Assembly: GCA_021390615.1 (NCBI GenBank)
Contig: JAJEJU010000025.1
Coordinates: 930,001 to 994,000 of the forward strand
Direction: 5' to 3'
Length of the DNA: 64,000 bases
Source: Rhodanobacteraceae bacterium ZG21-1
Lineage (GTDB): Bacteria; Pseudomonadota; Gammaproteobacteria; Xanthomonadales; Rhodanobacteraceae
The notes under the pieces are model-generated. The model did not search any database and was not told the DNA's origin. It saw only the letters and a list, made by a program, of their open reading frames with translations. This document shows positions 21,851 through 32,109 of the stretch, piece after piece (position 1 is the first letter of the stretch; the number at the start of each line of letters is the position of its first letter). Made by a program: the position numbers and the translations under genes.

Positions 21851-22693
21851 ATGCGCGTAAACAAACTGCTGGTCTCCAAACTGATCGTGGTGCTCGTGCT
21901 TGCCGTGGCCACGAGCGCATGCTCCTGGTTCAGGCACAAAAACCGCGAGACCATCGACAACATGCCGGTGGACAAGCTGTACGCCAACGCGCACACCTCG
22001 CTGGAGAACGCCGACTACGCCGCCGCCGCGAAGGCCTACCAGCGCCTGATCGCGCGTTTCCCGTCCGGTCCGTACAACGAGCAAGCCCAGCTTGAGCTGG
22101 CCTACGCCCAGTACAAGGACAATAGCTCGGACGACGCCTATTCGACGGTCAACCGCTTCATCAAGTCCAACCCGACCAACCGGCATGTCGATTATGCCTA
22201 TTACTTGCGCGGCTTGATCAACTTCGACCGCAGCAGCGGCGCGATCGAGCGCTACATCTACCGCGAAGGCGCGGATTCCCGCCGCGACCAGGGCTACAAC
22301 CTGCAGTCCTTCGACGACTTCTCCGAACTGACCCGCCGCTTCCCGGACAGCGCCTACGCGGCCGATGCCCGCCAGCGCATGATCTACCTGCGCAACGTGC
22401 TGGCCGGCTTCGAGATCAACGTGGCCGAGTTCTACATGCGCAACCACGCCTACATCGCCTGCACCGACCGCGCCCAGTACGTGATCGAGCACTACCAGCA
22501 GGCGCCGCAGACCGGCGACGCGCTGGCCCTGCTGACCCGCTGCTACCTGGCGGTGGACGAGAAGACCCTGGCCGACCAGGCGCGCCAGGTGCTGGCGCTG
22601 AACTACCCGAACCACCCGTACCTGACCGACCCCAAGTGGCCGCATTCGCCGTCGACCGTGCGCAAGATGATTCCGTTCTCCGGCCACCACTGA
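21851..22693 (+). CDS. bamD: BamD, essential lipoprotein of the BAM complex
   Basis: Outer-membrane lipoprotein that works with BamA in inserting beta-barrel proteins. The 280-residue precursor has a lipoprotein signal ending ATSAC (Cys24 is the lipidation site). TPR repeats then span about residues 38-255, including MPVDKLYANAHTSLENADY and AAKAYQRLIARFPSGPY. Length is typical (about 245-285). Divergent from rluD. The downstream hypothetical gene starts 41 bp after the stop and may be co-transcribed. Confidence 0.95.
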   Translation: MRVNKLLVSKLIVVLVLAVATSACSWFRHKNRETIDNMPVDKLYANAHTSLENADYAAAAKAYQRLIARFPSGPYNEQAQLELAYAQYKDNSSDDAYSTVNRFIKSNPTNRHVDYAYYLRGLINFDRSSGAIERYIYREGADSRRDQGYNLQSFDDFSELTRRFPDSAYAADARQRMIYLRNVLAGFEINVAEFYMRNHAYIACTDRAQYVIEHYQQAPQTGDALALLTRCYLAVDEKTLADQARQVLALNYPNHPYLTDPKWPHSPSTVRKMIPFSGHH

Positions 22694-22733
22694 GCAAGCA
22701 TCAAGCAGCCATCGCAGCCTAAGGAAGGGTTGC

Positions 22734-23798
22734 ATGGACGAAGCCTTATCCAGGCCTCGCAGACCCGCCGCTGGCGCCATTCTGCGGGGCCTTTTGCTGT
22801 GTGGCTCGGCTGGCCTCGCGGCGCTGCCACTCCCGTCGACCACCGCACCGCCGCGGTTGACGCCGGTCTCGATCGATGCACCCAGCGTGCTGGCCTACCG
22901 TCTCGACGGCGGCCTGAACGCTGGCACGCAAACCCTCGGCATCGCGGCCGACGGCCAATTCCGGCTGCAGATCGGCAACGCCCTGTCGTTGACGGAAGAC
23001 CCCCAGGACGGCCAGATCGACGGCGCCGGGGTGTTCGAAGGCCGGCTCGCCGATAAGGACCGTCAGCAAGTGGAGCGCATCCGCTCCCTGCTCTGCCGCG
23101 CTAGGCTCGGTCGCCGGCCGCCGACCGAGCTCGATGCAGGCCTGCAATCCCGCCTCGCCTATCGGGCCGCCTGCGACGACGGTCGATCAGTGGGCGCCGA
23201 TGCCGATCAATTCCCCGCGAGCACGGCCGGCCAAGTCGCCCAGGCCCTCGACCGACTACGCTTTTCGCTCGCGCAGAGCGGCCACCGACGGCTGAAGCTG
23301 GACGTGCAGGTGGTCGAAGCAGCCCCGCAAGGGCCACGCTTTCGCCTGCGCTGGCGTTTCATCAACCGCGGCGAGCAGGCACTGACGGTCGAGAACCCGG
23401 CTGGCTGGACGGACAACGGCGGCAATCATCTCGAGGGCGCCACGCTCTATGCCGAGAGCGCATCCGGGCTGGCCTATCGCTTCATGCCCAGCGGCGAGGA
23501 CATCGTGCGCGCGGGCGGCCGAGCGGGGCCGCTGAGCGTCCCCGCCGGCGAGTCGAGGGAGATCGACCTGCTGGTCGCGCCGCCGCAGCGAGGTGTCCGG
23601 CATGGCAACCTGGAAGATTTCGTCACCGAACGCCACCCTTCGCCGAGGGCCGGCCGCTACACCTGGTATGGCAACGCCAGCCTGAGCATCACCAGCGCGG
23701 CCTGGCGCGACCCGCCCGAGGCGACGCAGCGGGTGGACCTGCTACTGCAGCCGTCCACCCTCACCGTCCCGCCAGCCTCGGCGGCGCAGGCCAGGTAG
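22734..23798 (+). CDS. Hypothetical exported or membrane-anchored protein
   Basis: A 354-residue protein I do not recognise. A hydrophobic segment at residues 14-33 follows an arginine-rich start and could be a signal peptide or N-terminal anchor. The rest is soluble and mostly beta-like, with a central segment DVQVVEAAPQGPRFRLRWRFINRGEQ resembling an Ig-like or intracellular-proteinase-inhibitor fold (guess only). The start is well supported by AAGGAAGGG 8 bp upstream of the ATG. It lies downstream of bamD, so an envelope role is possible, and is convergent with nadE. Confidence 0.65.
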   Translation: MDEALSRPRRPAAGAILRGLLLCGSAGLAALPLPSTTAPPRLTPVSIDAPSVLAYRLDGGLNAGTQTLGIAADGQFRLQIGNALSLTEDPQDGQIDGAGVFEGRLADKDRQQVERIRSLLCRARLGRRPPTELDAGLQSRLAYRAACDDGRSVGADADQFPASTAGQVAQALDRLRFSLAQSGHRRLKLDVQVVEAAPQGPRFRLRWRFINRGEQALTVENPAGWTDNGGNHLEGATLYAESASGLAYRFMPSGEDIVRAGGRAGPLSVPAGESREIDLLVAPPQRGVRHGNLEDFVTERHPSPRAGRYTWYGNASLSITSAAWRDPPEATQRVDLLLQPSTLTVPPASAAQAR

Positions 23799-23846
23799 CG
23801 CGGCGGCAGGCCAGCGGCAATTCCAGCTCGCACCGCAAGCCGGGCT

Positions 23847-25478
23847 TCAGCGCCAGCCCGAGGTGATCGGGTAGCGCCGCTCGCGGCCGAAGGCGCGATT
23901 GGTCACGCGCGGCCCCGGTGCCGACTGGCGGCGCTTGAACTCGTTGGCCAGCACCATGCGCGCAACGCGGCGCACCGTGGCCGCGTCGAAACCGGCGGCG
24001 ACGATCTCGGCCTGCGATTGCTCGCCTTCGATGAAGCGTTCCAGGATCGCGTCCAGTTCGTCGTAGGGCGGCAGCGAGTCCTGGTCGGTCTGGTTGTCGC
24101 GCAGCTCGGCCGAAGGCGGCCGCTCGATCACCGCGGGCGGGATGAACTCGGCCTCGCCGTGCGCGAGAGCATGCTCGTTGCGCCAGCGCGAGAGCCGGTA
24201 CACCAGGGTCTTGTAGACGTCCTTCAGCGGTGCATAGGCGCCGCACATGTCGCCGTACAAGGTGGCGTAGCCGACCGCCATCTCGCTCTTGTTGCCGGTG
24301 GCCAGCACCAGCTGGCGGTGCTTGTTGGAAATCGCCATCAGCAGCACGCCGCGGCTGCGCGACTGCAGGTTTTCCTCAGTGATGTCCGGCGCGCTGCCCT
24401 CGAACACCGGCGCCAGCGCGTCGACGAAGGACTGGTAGGCCTGCTCGATCGAGACCACGTGATAGGCCACGCCGAGCCGCTCGGCCTGCGCGCGGGCGCC
24501 GTCCAGCGAAAGCTGCGAGGTGTAGCGCGAGGGCATCATCACCGCGGTGACCCGCGACGCGCCCAGCGCATCGACCGCCAGCGCCAGGGTCAGCGCGGAA
24601 TCGATGCCGCCCGACAGGCCTAGCAGCACGCCCGGGAAGCCGTTCTTGTCCACGTAGTCGCGGATGCCGCGGACCAGGGCGGTGTACAGGGTCGCCTCGG
24701 GGCGTGCGTCCTCGACCGCCGGCCAGCCGTCGGCGCGCAGGCGGCGCGTGGCCGGATCGTATTCGGCCCACAGCAGCGCATCGACGAAGGCCGGCGCGCG
24801 CGCCGCGATGCTGCCGTCGCTGTCGACCAACAGCGAGGCGCCGTCGAACAGCAGGTCGTCCTGGCCGCCGACCACGTTGAGATAGGCGATCGCCACGTGA
24901 TTCTCAGCCGCCCGCGCCGACAGCAGGGCCTCGCGCATCATGGCGTGGTGCTGGTCATAGGGCGAGGCGTTGATCACCAGCAGCAGCTCGGCGCCCTCGG
25001 CCGCCGCGCGCGCCGCCGGCTCGACCTCCCAGATGTCCTCGCAGATCAGCAGGCCCACGCGCACGCCCTCGATATCCACCACGCGGGTGGTGCGGCCGGG
25101 GCGGAAATAGCGCTTCTCGTCGAACACCGTGTAATTCGGCAGCGCCTGCTTGTGATAGGTGCAGAGCAGCTCGCCGTCGGCCAGCAGGCTGGCGGCGTTG
25201 TAGATCTCGCCCATCGCGTCGGGATGGCCGATATAGGCGGCGATGCCGCGGCTGTCGCGCACCAGCCCGGCCAGCTCGGTGGCGCAAGCCTCGAGGAAGC
25301 TGGGGCGCAGCAGCAGGTCTTCCGGCGGATAGCCGCTCAGGGTCAGCTCGGGGCAGGCCAGCAGCTTGGCGCCGCCCTCGCGCGCCTCGCGCATCAGCTC
25401 GCGCGCCCGGGCAGCATTGGCGGCCACGGCGCCGACGGGGAAATCGAACTGCGCGAGCGCGAGGCGGAAAGCAGTCAT
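23847..25478 (-). CDS. nadE: Glutamine-dependent NAD+ synthetase
   Basis: Last step of NAD biosynthesis: amidates nicotinic acid adenine dinucleotide using ammonia from glutamine. The 543-residue protein fuses an N-terminal nitrilase-type glutaminase to the synthetase. The glutaminase triad is visible in CPELTLSGYP (Glu), YHKQALPNY (Lys) and LLICEDIWE (Cys). The C-terminal synthetase has the PP-loop LLGLSGGIDSALTLAL (about 280-295) and GNKSEMAVGYATLYGDM. Length is that of the bacterial two-domain form. Stands alone between a convergent gene and argO. Confidence 0.95.
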   Translation of the reverse strand: MTAFRLALAQFDFPVGAVAANAARARELMREAREGGAKLLACPELTLSGYPPEDLLLRPSFLEACATELAGLVRDSRGIAAYIGHPDAMGEIYNAASLLADGELLCTYHKQALPNYTVFDEKRYFRPGRTTRVVDIEGVRVGLLICEDIWEVEPAARAAAEGAELLLVINASPYDQHHAMMREALLSARAAENHVAIAYLNVVGGQDDLLFDGASLLVDSDGSIAARAPAFVDALLWAEYDPATRRLRADGWPAVEDARPEATLYTALVRGIRDYVDKNGFPGVLLGLSGGIDSALTLALAVDALGASRVTAVMMPSRYTSQLSLDGARAQAERLGVAYHVVSIEQAYQSFVDALAPVFEGSAPDITEENLQSRSRGVLLMAISNKHRQLVLATGNKSEMAVGYATLYGDMCGAYAPLKDVYKTLVYRLSRWRNEHALAHGEAEFIPPAVIERPPSAELRDNQTDQDSLPPYDELDAILERFIEGEQSQAEIVAAGFDAATVRRVARMVLANEFKRRQSAPGPRVTNRAFGRERRYPITSGWR

Positions 25479-25535
25479 GCGGGCAAACCGGGGCGAAAAG
25501 GTCGCCTATGATACCCGGCCGGCCACCGCGTCAGC

Positions 25536-26153
25536 TCAGCCGGCCGAGGACCGCCACAGGCCGAGCGCGAGCGCGAACATCAGCAGCGCCACCAGCGCAT
25601 CCAGCACGCGCCAGGCGTGCGGGCTGCGGAACAGCGGCAGCAGCAGCCGGGCGCCGTAGCCCAGCGCGCAGAACCACAGCAGGCTGGCGCTGGCCGCGCC
25701 GGCCGCGAAAGCCCAGTGGCCGTCGCCCGCATAGTGCGTCGACAGGCTGCCCAGCAGGACCACGGTGTCCAGGTAGACGTGCGGATTGAGCAGGGTGAAA
25801 CCGAGGCAGGCCAGCACCACCCGCCGGCGCGAAACCGGATCCGCACCGGCCGGCTGCAGGCCGCTCTCGCCGCGCCATGCGCGCCGCGCGGCCAACAAGC
25901 CATAACCGAGCAGGAAGGCCGCGCCGGCATAGCGCACGGCGAGCAGCAGTCCCGCCTGCCGGCTCACCAGCAGGCCCATGCCGGCCACGCCGAGCAGGAT
26001 CAGCGCGGCGTCGGCCAGCACGCACAGCGCCACCACCAGGCCGACATGCCGGCGCTGCAGGCCCTGCTTCAGCACGAAGGCGTTCTGTGCGCCGATCGCC
26101 ATGATCAGGCTGGCGCCGGCGCCGAGGCCGGCGAGATAGGCAGTGGGCGACAT
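25536..26153 (-). CDS. argO: ArgO/LysE-family basic amino acid exporter
   Basis: Inner-membrane exporter of arginine or lysine. The 205-residue protein has about six membrane helices and the LysE-family signature GAGASLIMAIGAQNAFVLKQGL near residues 11-32 (given in part as GAQNAFVLKQGL), plus LLNPHVYLDTVVLLG at about 120-134. It is divergent from an ArgP/LysG-type LysR regulator, with a strong inverted repeat between them, the classic layout for amino-acid-induced export. Specificity (Arg or Lys) cannot be read from sequence. Confidence 0.88.
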   Translation of the reverse strand: MSPTAYLAGLGAGASLIMAIGAQNAFVLKQGLQRRHVGLVVALCVLADAALILLGVAGMGLLVSRQAGLLLAVRYAGAAFLLGYGLLAARRAWRGESGLQPAGADPVSRRRVVLACLGFTLLNPHVYLDTVVLLGSLSTHYAGDGHWAFAAGAASASLLWFCALGYGARLLLPLFRSPHAWRVLDALVALLMFALALGLWRSSAG

Positions 26154-26216
26154 GGCGGTGGCGGGCTCCGGCGAAGACGAAGCGCGAATGTGCAGTGCTG
26201 CCGTGCTTTAGTAAAA

Positions 26217-26240
26217 CTAAATATTCTTGCGTATATTTAG
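26217..26240. promoter_or_regulatory. Dyad operator between argO and argP
   Basis: Perfect 8-bp inverted repeat CTAAATAT-N8-ATATTTAG in the 110-bp divergent promoter region, AT-rich against a GC-rich background. An overlapping TTTAG-N5-CTAAA sits at 26207-26221. Probable binding site of the adjacent LysR-type regulator (T-N11-A type sites are expected for this family). Confidence 0.6.
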
Positions 26241-26263
26241 ATTTTCTAATGCGAGTGGCTTCG

Positions 26264-27178
26264 ATGGGCCTGCTCCATCCCCAGCTCCACGCCTTCGCCG
26301 CGGTGCTCGCCGAGGGCAGCTTCGAAGCCGCCGCGCGCCGGCTGTCGCTGACCTCTTCCGCGGTGTCGCAGCGGGTGAAGGCCCTGGAAGATCGCCTGGG
26401 CCAGGTGCTGATCCAGCGCCGCGCGCCCTGCCGCGCCACCGCGGCCGGCCAGCAGCTGCTGCGCAAGGTGCGCCAGATGCGGCTGCTGGAGGACGAGGCG
26501 CTGGGCGGCTTCGCGGCAGGACTGGCAGCGCCGGCCGCCAGCATGGCGATCGCGATCAATGCGGATTCGCTGGCCACCTGGGTGCTGCCCGCGCTGGCTG
26601 CGCTGCACCGGCAGGGCGGCCAGCTGTTCGACGTGCGCGTGGAAGATCAGGACCATTCCGCCGACCTGCTGCGCGACGGCACCGTGCTCGGCGCGGTGAC
26701 CGCCGACGCGCGGCCGGTGCAGGGCTGCGGCGTGCGCCGGCTGGGCGTGATGCGCTATCTGCCGGTGGCCTCGCCCGAGTTCGTCGCCCGGCATTTTCCG
26801 CACGGCCTCGATGCCACCTCGCTGGATCGTGCGCCGGTGCTGATCTTCAACCAGAAGGACGCGCTGCAGGCGCGCTTCATGCGCCGGGTCACCCGCGCGC
26901 AACTGTCGCCGCCCCGCCACTACCTGCCCTCGTCCACCGCCTTCGTGGAGGCCGCCGCGCTCGGCCTGGGCTGGGCGATGGCGCCGGAATCGATGCTGAC
27001 GGAACGGCTGCCGCACGGCGAGCTGCGCGTGCTGGCCGCCGACAGCTGGCTGGACGTGCCGCTGTACTGGCAGCACTGGTCGATCCGCTCGGACGCCCTG
27101 GCGCAGCTCACCGAGGCGCTGCACGCGGCAGCGGCAATCTCATTGCGCCAGACCGGTTCCTCGCACCGCAGCGGTTGA
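26264..27178 (+). CDS. argP: ArgP/LysG-type LysR transcriptional regulator
   Basis: A 304-residue LysR-family activator expected to switch on argO when lysine or arginine accumulates. N-terminal winged HTH (residues about 5-62: LHAFAAVLAEGSFEAAARRL, SSAVSQRVKALEDRLGQVL) and C-terminal periplasmic-binding-like effector domain, with ArgP-like segments INADSLATWVLPAL and VEDQDHSADLLRDG. The ATG at 26264 (MGLLHPQLHAF) matches the family start; ATG 26249 is possible but has no ribosome site. Divergent from argO with a shared operator. Confidence 0.85.
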   Translation: MGLLHPQLHAFAAVLAEGSFEAAARRLSLTSSAVSQRVKALEDRLGQVLIQRRAPCRATAAGQQLLRKVRQMRLLEDEALGGFAAGLAAPAASMAIAINADSLATWVLPALAALHRQGGQLFDVRVEDQDHSADLLRDGTVLGAVTADARPVQGCGVRRLGVMRYLPVASPEFVARHFPHGLDATSLDRAPVLIFNQKDALQARFMRRVTRAQLSPPRHYLPSSTAFVEAAALGLGWAMAPESMLTERLPHGELRVLAADSWLDVPLYWQHWSIRSDALAQLTEALHAAAAISLRQTGSSHRSG

Positions 27179-27567
27179 AGACGGCCGCTGCCCGTTGCGC
27201 TCCCGGCACGCCGTCACCACCTTCATTCATTGCGCAAGGCTCCGGCATTTCATGCCGCCTCGCCTTGGCGCCACGATACGGCGTGCCTCGCGCAGCGGTA
27301 TTTGCCGGCCGATGCCGGGCAAGGCCGATCCGCTCGACTCGAAGGCATGCCGTGGCCGATTCTTTCAAATCGACCTCGAACGCATCGAATCACGCGTAAC
27401 TCAGCAAGATGCACGCGAACGATCGTGGCGATCGTCTCCGGCACACGCCCGGCGGCCTTCCCGGATGGCCGGCATGCGCCCAACAAAAAGGCCGCATCGC
27501 TGCGGCCTTTTTGCGTCGATCGAGCGTAGCTCGACTTACCTCGGTATCGATTTACCTGGGTACCGAC
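27179..27567. other. 389-bp intergenic region between argP and sucD
   Basis: No gene supported; open frames here are short and compositionally random. The only recognisable element is the bidirectional terminator at 27485-27512. Confidence 0.55.
27485..27512. terminator. Bidirectional rho-independent terminator (argP / sucCD)
   Basis: Twelve-base-pair stem AAAAAGGCCGCA / TGCGGCCTTTTT with a 4-nt loop. It ends in a T-run on both strands, so it can serve the plus-strand argP and the minus-strand sucCD operon, whose sucD stop is 56 bp away. Confidence 0.9.
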
Positions 27568-28440
27568 TTACTTCATCAGCTTGGCCAGCGTCTTGCCGAG
27601 GTCGGCCGGAGACTTCACCGTGGTGACGCCCGCCTTCTCCAGCGCAGCGAACTTGGCCGCCGCAGTGCCCTTGCCGCCGGAGATGATCGCGCCGGCGTGA
27701 CCCATGCGCTTGCCGGCCGGCGCCGAGGCGCCCGCGATGAAGGACACCACCGGCTTTTTGACGTATTCGCCGATGAACTCGGCGGCGTCTTCCTCGGCGC
27801 TGCCGCCGATCTCGCCGACCATGATGATGCCCTCGGTCTGCGGATCGTCCTGGAACAGCTTGAGGCAGTCGATGAAGTTCAGGCCGTTGATCGGGTCGCC
27901 GCCGATGCCGATGCAGGTGGACTGGCCCAGGCCTTCGTTGGTGGTCTGGAACACGGCTTCATAGGTCAGCGTGCCGGAGCGCGACACGATGCCGACCTTG
28001 CCCGGCCGGTGGATGTGGCCCGGCATGATGCCGATCTTGCATTCGCCCGGGGTGATGATGCCGGGGCAGTTCGGCCCGATCAGCACGGTTTCCGGATGCT
28101 GCGCCAGCACGTTCTTCACGCGCAGCATGTCGAGCACCGGGATGCCCTCGGTGATCGCCACGATCACGCGGATGCCCGCGTCGATCGCTTCCAGGATGGA
28201 GTCGGCCGCGAACGGCGGCGGCACGAAGATCACCGACGCGTCGGCGCCGGTCTCGAGCACGGCCTCGTCGACCGAATTGAAGACCGGCAGGCCGATGTGC
28301 TCGCTGCCGCCCTTGCCCGGGGTCACGCCGCCGACCACCTTGGTGCCGTAGTCGATCGCCTGCTCGGCGTGGAAGGTGCCCTGCTGGCCGGTGAAGCCCT
28401 GCACGATCACCTTGGTGTTCTTGTTGACTAGAACGGACAT
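27568..28440 (-). CDS. sucD: Succinyl-CoA synthetase alpha subunit
   Basis: TCA-cycle enzyme subunit that binds CoA and carries the phosphohistidine. The 290-residue protein has the CoA-binding Rossmann domain ([20 protein letters not shown]), [20 protein letters not shown], and the active-site loop [18 protein letters not shown], whose His is transiently phosphorylated. Standard length. It starts 11 bp after sucC on the same strand, forming the usual sucCD operon, and ends before a strong terminator. Confidence 0.97.
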   Translation of the reverse strand: MSVLVNKNTKVIVQGFTGQQGTFHAEQAIDYGTKVVGGVTPGKGGSEHIGLPVFNSVDEAVLETGADASVIFVPPPFAADSILEAIDAGIRVIVAITEGIPVLDMLRVKNVLAQHPETVLIGPNCPGIITPGECKIGIMPGHIHRPGKVGIVSRSGTLTYEAVFQTTNEGLGQSTCIGIGGDPINGLNFIDCLKLFQDDPQTEGIIMVGEIGGSAEEDAAEFIGEYVKKPVVSFIAGASAPAGKRMGHAGAIISGGKGTAAAKFAALEKAGVTTVKSPADLGKTLAKLMK

Positions 28441-28451
28441 TCGTCTACTCC

Positions 28452-29615
28452 TCAGGCCTTGGCCGCAGCCACGGCTTTCTGCGCCGCGTCGTTGAGATCG
28501 TCGGCCGGCGTGATCGCCAGGCCGGAGTTGGCCAGCAGTTCGCGGCCCTTCTCGACATTGGTGCCCTGCAGGCGCACCACCACGGGGATCTTCAGGCCCA
28601 CTTCCTTCACCGCGGCGATGATGCCCTCGGCGATCAGGTCGCAGCGCACGATGCCGCCGAAGATGTTGACCAGGATGGCCTTCACCTTGTCGGAGGAGAG
28701 GATCAGCTTGAACGCCTCGGTGACGCGCTCCTTGGTGGCGCCGCCGCCGACGTCGAGGAAGTTGGCCGGCTCGCCGCCCGCCAGCTTGATCACGTCCATG
28801 GTGGCCATGGCCAGGCCCGCGCCGTTGACCATGCAGCCGATGCTGCCGTCCATCGTCACGTAGTTGAGATTGTGCTGCACGGCGGCCGCCTCGGCGGCGT
28901 CTTCCTGGCTCAGGTCGCGCATCGCCACCAGGTTCGGGTGACGGAACTCGGCGTTGTCGTCGGAGTTGACCTTGCCGTCCAGCGCGGCGAGGTTGCCGTC
29001 TTCCAGAATCGCCAGCGGGTTCAGCTCGACCAGCGCCAGGTCCTGCTCGTTGAACAGCTTGTACAGGCCCAGCATGATCTTGGTCAGCTGGGTCACCTGC
29101 TTGGCGTTGAGGTCCATCGCGAAGCCGAGCTGACGGCACTGGTAGGGCTGCAGGCCTTCCACGAAGTCGACCACGATGGTGTGGATGTCCTCGGGGGTTT
29201 CCTTGGCCACCTGCTCGATGTCCACGCCGCCGTGCTTGGAGGCGATGAAGGAAACCGCCTTGCTGTCGCGGTCGACCAGCACCGACAGGTACAGTTCCTT
29301 GGCGATGTTGGTGGCGTCGGTGACCAGCACCAGGTTCACCGGCAGCGCGCGGCCGGCCGACTGGTAGGTGGCCATCTTGGTGCCCAGCATGCCCTTGGCG
29401 GCGGCATGCACCTCGTCCAGGCTCTTGCAGAACTTCACGCCGCCGGCCTTGCCGCGGCCGCCTGCGTGGATCTGCGCCTTGACCATCCACTGCGCACCGC
29501 CCAGGTGCTTGGCGGCGTCGACGGCGGCGTCGGGGGAACTGGCGACCTTGCCCGGCGGCACGGCGATGCCGTACTGCGCGAACAGTTCTTTGGCCTGGTA
29601 TTCGTGGAAATTCAT
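28452..29615 (-). CDS. sucC: Succinyl-CoA synthetase beta subunit
   Basis: Nucleotide-binding subunit of succinyl-CoA synthetase. The 387-residue protein starts [17 protein letters not shown], has the ATP-grasp domain ([19 protein letters not shown] at about 44-62) and the C-terminal ligase domain with [16 protein letters not shown] and [12 protein letters not shown]. The ATG at 29615 is fixed by the conserved MNFHEYQAK. First gene of sucCD; pilS is divergent upstream, a neighbourhood I associate with Xanthomonadales. Confidence 0.97.
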   Translation of the reverse strand: MNFHEYQAKELFAQYGIAVPPGKVASSPDAAVDAAKHLGGAQWMVKAQIHAGGRGKAGGVKFCKSLDEVHAAAKGMLGTKMATYQSAGRALPVNLVLVTDATNIAKELYLSVLVDRDSKAVSFIASKHGGVDIEQVAKETPEDIHTIVVDFVEGLQPYQCRQLGFAMDLNAKQVTQLTKIMLGLYKLFNEQDLALVELNPLAILEDGNLAALDGKVNSDDNAEFRHPNLVAMRDLSQEDAAEAAAVQHNLNYVTMDGSIGCMVNGAGLAMATMDVIKLAGGEPANFLDVGGGATKERVTEAFKLILSSDKVKAILVNIFGGIVRCDLIAEGIIAAVKEVGLKIPVVVRLQGTNVEKGRELLANSGLAITPADDLNDAAQKAVAAAKA

Positions 29616-29948
29616 TCGATACCTCGAGCGAACGGGGAAACGTGGCAGCCTCACGCCGGAACATGACGCGGGCATGAAAGTCGGGCGGCAGGGGGATCTG
29701 CGCGTTGCCGGCATGCAATGCGCCGGCATGGCTCCGCCATGCCCGAACCGCGCAATACAGTCGGCTATTTTCGCGGAAGCGGGCCGCAATGGAAAGGGCG
29801 AGGCCGGCGCATGAGCCTGCGACGCCCCGCCGTCGCGACGCCAGACGAAGCGCCGAAAGCGCGCCAAAAGCCGCCGCAAAGCGCGGCCGTACGGCCTCCG
29901 GACGGCCAGACCTCTATACTCGCGCCAGGTCCGCCAGCGGGTGCCCAG

Positions 29949-31592
29949 GTGTCCAGTACGTCGTCGTCCCAATCCGGCCACTACGCGACCAACGGCGCCT
30001 CGGTACGCCACGAGTTGCTGTTCCTCAGCACCTTCCGGCTGGTCGAGGCGCTGGTCTACATCGGCCTCGCCTTCAGCCCGATCGGGCTCGGCTGGCCTTC
30101 GATCCTCGATCCTGGCTTCGCCCGCGGCGTGGCGCTGTCCTACCTGGCCTTCGCGGTGGTGGCGCTGTGGCTGGCGCGCTTCGGCACGCCGCACCCCAAG
30201 CTGGTGGTATCGGCCACCCTGGTGGTGGACATCGTCGCCGCCGTGCTGGCGATCAGCGCCATGCACGACGCGCGCATCGGCATCTCGATGCTGCTGGCGA
30301 TGAACCTGGCCGCCGGCGCGCTGATCCTGCCGCTGCGCCTGTCCTGCTTCTTCGCCGCACTGGCCACCCTGGGCATCCTCGGCCACACCCTGCTCGAGCT
30401 GCCGCGCGAAGGCGCCGGAGCCGACCGCGAGCTGCTCGAGTCCGGCCTGCTCGGCCTGGCCTATTTCGCCATCACCGCGCTGTGCTGCGTGCTCAGCCGG
30501 CAGATGCGCGCCACCGAGGCGCTGGCCGCCCAGCGCAGCATCGACCTGGCCAACCTGGCCCAGGTCAACGAGCTGATCATCCGCCGCATGAAGACCGGCG
30601 TGCTGCTGGTGGACGACGCCAACCGCATCCACCAGCTCAACGAGTCGGCCTGGATGCTGCTGGGCAATCCGGCCGCCGACCAGCGCGACCTCGGCCAGCT
30701 GGCGCCCGAACTGTCGCGCCGGCTGTACCACTGGATCACCTCGGGCAAGCTGGACGAGACGGCCACCCAGCTGGCCGACGGCGTGCCCGAAGTGGTGCCG
30801 CGCTTCACCCGCCTGGCGCCGAACGACGATTCGCTGGTGCTGATCTTCCTCGACGACACCTCGCTAGTTTCGCGGCGCGCCGAGGAGCTCACGCTCACCT
30901 CGCTGGGTCGCCTGTCCGCCTCGATCGCGCACGAAATCCGCAATCCGTTGGCGGCGATCCACTACTCGGCCCAGCTGCTGGCCGAGTCGAGGGAGCTCAG
31001 CGGCGCCGACCAGCGCATGGTGGAGATCGTCAACAACCACTGCGTGCGCCTCAACGAGATCATCGAGAACATCCTGCAGCTGTCGCGCCGCGAGCGCTCG
31101 CGCCCGGAAACGCTGGATCTGGCGCAGTGGGCCGAGCACTTCGTCGAGGAATACCTGCAGGGCAACGACATCGGCAAGGACAGCCTGCGCGCGATCGGCA
31201 GCAGCCATGACGAAGTCGCCGCGGTGGCCGACCCGCAGCAGCTGCAGCAGGTGATGTGGAACCTGGTGCAGAACGCGCTGCGCTACGGCCGCCTGCCCGG
31301 CGAGCCGGCACGGGTGATGGTGGTGGCCCGGCAGGGCGAGCATGGCGCGCCGATCCTGGAAGTGATCGACCGCGGCCCGGGCATCCCGCCCAAGGTCGCC
31401 GCGCAGATCTTCGAGCCGTTCTACACCACCCACGAATACGGCACCGGGCTGGGCCTGTACCTGGCGCGGCAGATGAGCGAGGCGAACCAGGCCGCGCTGG
31501 AATACGTGCGCGTGGCCGGCGGCGGCAGTTGTTTCCGGCTCACCCTCACCCCGGCCTATCGCAGCCGCAACAGCGAGGATGACGCGAGCTGA
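29949..31592 (+). CDS. pilS: PilS-type sensor histidine kinase
   Basis: Membrane sensor kinase that with PilR controls sigma-54-dependent pilin expression in type IV pilus bacteria. From the GTG at 29949 it has 547 residues: six membrane helices (about 25-190), a PAS-like segment ([22 protein letters not shown]), the HisKA H-box [19 protein letters not shown], and ATPase motifs [18 protein letters not shown] and [11 protein letters not shown]. That length suits PilS. An in-frame ATG at 29811 with a GAGG site would add a 46-residue disordered leader and cannot be excluded. The usual neighbour pilR is not adjacent; a PilR-like gene lies 14 kb downstream at 45586. Confidence 0.88.
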   Translation: MSSTSSSQSGHYATNGASVRHELLFLSTFRLVEALVYIGLAFSPIGLGWPSILDPGFARGVALSYLAFAVVALWLARFGTPHPKLVVSATLVVDIVAAVLAISAMHDARIGISMLLAMNLAAGALILPLRLSCFFAALATLGILGHTLLELPREGAGADRELLESGLLGLAYFAITALCCVLSRQMRATEALAAQRSIDLANLAQVNELIIRRMKTGVLLVDDANRIHQLNESAWMLLGNPAADQRDLGQLAPELSRRLYHWITSGKLDETATQLADGVPEVVPRFTRLAPNDDSLVLIFLDDTSLVSRRAEELTLTSLGRLSASIAHEIRNPLAAIHYSAQLLAESRELSGADQRMVEIVNNHCVRLNEIIENILQLSRRERSRPETLDLAQWAEHFVEEYLQGNDIGKDSLRAIGSSHDEVAAVADPQQLQQVMWNLVQNALRYGRLPGEPARVMVVARQGEHGAPILEVIDRGPGIPPKVAAQIFEPFYTTHEYGTGLGLYLARQMSEANQAALEYVRVAGGGSCFRLTLTPAYRSRNSEDDAS

Positions 31593-31625
31593 GCCGAACG
31601 TTTGCGCCCAACGGCGAGAGCCGGC

Positions 31626-31985
31626 TCAGTGCTCTCGACGCGTACGCTGCGTGATCCAGCGCCACGGGCTGGCGGCCAGTTCGGACCAGCTCACCTGCAT
31701 CGCCGGCAGGGCCCGCGGACCGATCCAGGGGCGGTTCGACGGAAGCGGCGCCGCACAGGCCGCGCCGTCGAAAGCCTGCGCATGGTCGAAACTGCCGAGC
31801 CGCCAACTCAAGTCGCCGGCATCGAGAAAAATCGTGTCGGCTTGGTATTCGCGCAGATAGACCTGTCCGCAATGCGGGCACTTGAACAAGGCGAAATCCT
31901 CGCCGCCACCGTTGTACCCACCGCGGCGGCGGATCTCCCCGCAGTCCAGCGCCTGTTCCGGCACGGCGTCGGCTATCGGCGGCAT
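31626..31985 (-). CDS. Hypothetical zinc-ribbon-like protein
   Basis: A 119-residue protein not assigned to a known family. It has one clear metal knuckle, FKCPHCGQVYLREYQADTIF (about residues 34-53), with two further cysteines (15 and 77) that might complete a site. A C-terminal WSELAASPWRWITQ is amphipathic. No signal peptide. The start at 31985 gives MPPIADAVPEQALDCGEIRR; longer in-frame versions are arginine-rich. It ends 33 bp from the convergent pilS stop and marks the left edge of the accessory block. Function unknown. Confidence 0.6.
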   Translation of the reverse strand: MPPIADAVPEQALDCGEIRRRGGYNGGGEDFALFKCPHCGQVYLREYQADTIFLDAGDLSWRLGSFDHAQAFDGAACAAPLPSNRPWIGPRALPAMQVSWSELAASPWRWITQRTRREH

Positions 31986-32109
31986 TGAACACGCCCCCGA
32001 ATGCGGCGGCCAGGTCGACGCTCCTACCCGCCGTGGCCCGTCGCAAGCCTGCGTACGCCGTCGCGACACAGGGCATCGAGGCACGCGACAGCCAGGCCGC
32101 GGCGACGGT

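Noticed and set aside
29718..29948. Longer PilS beginning at 29718 or 29811
   Set aside because: The extra region is Pro/Ala/Arg-rich and PilS of about 547 residues is normal; 29811 has a ribosome site so it is kept only as an alternative.
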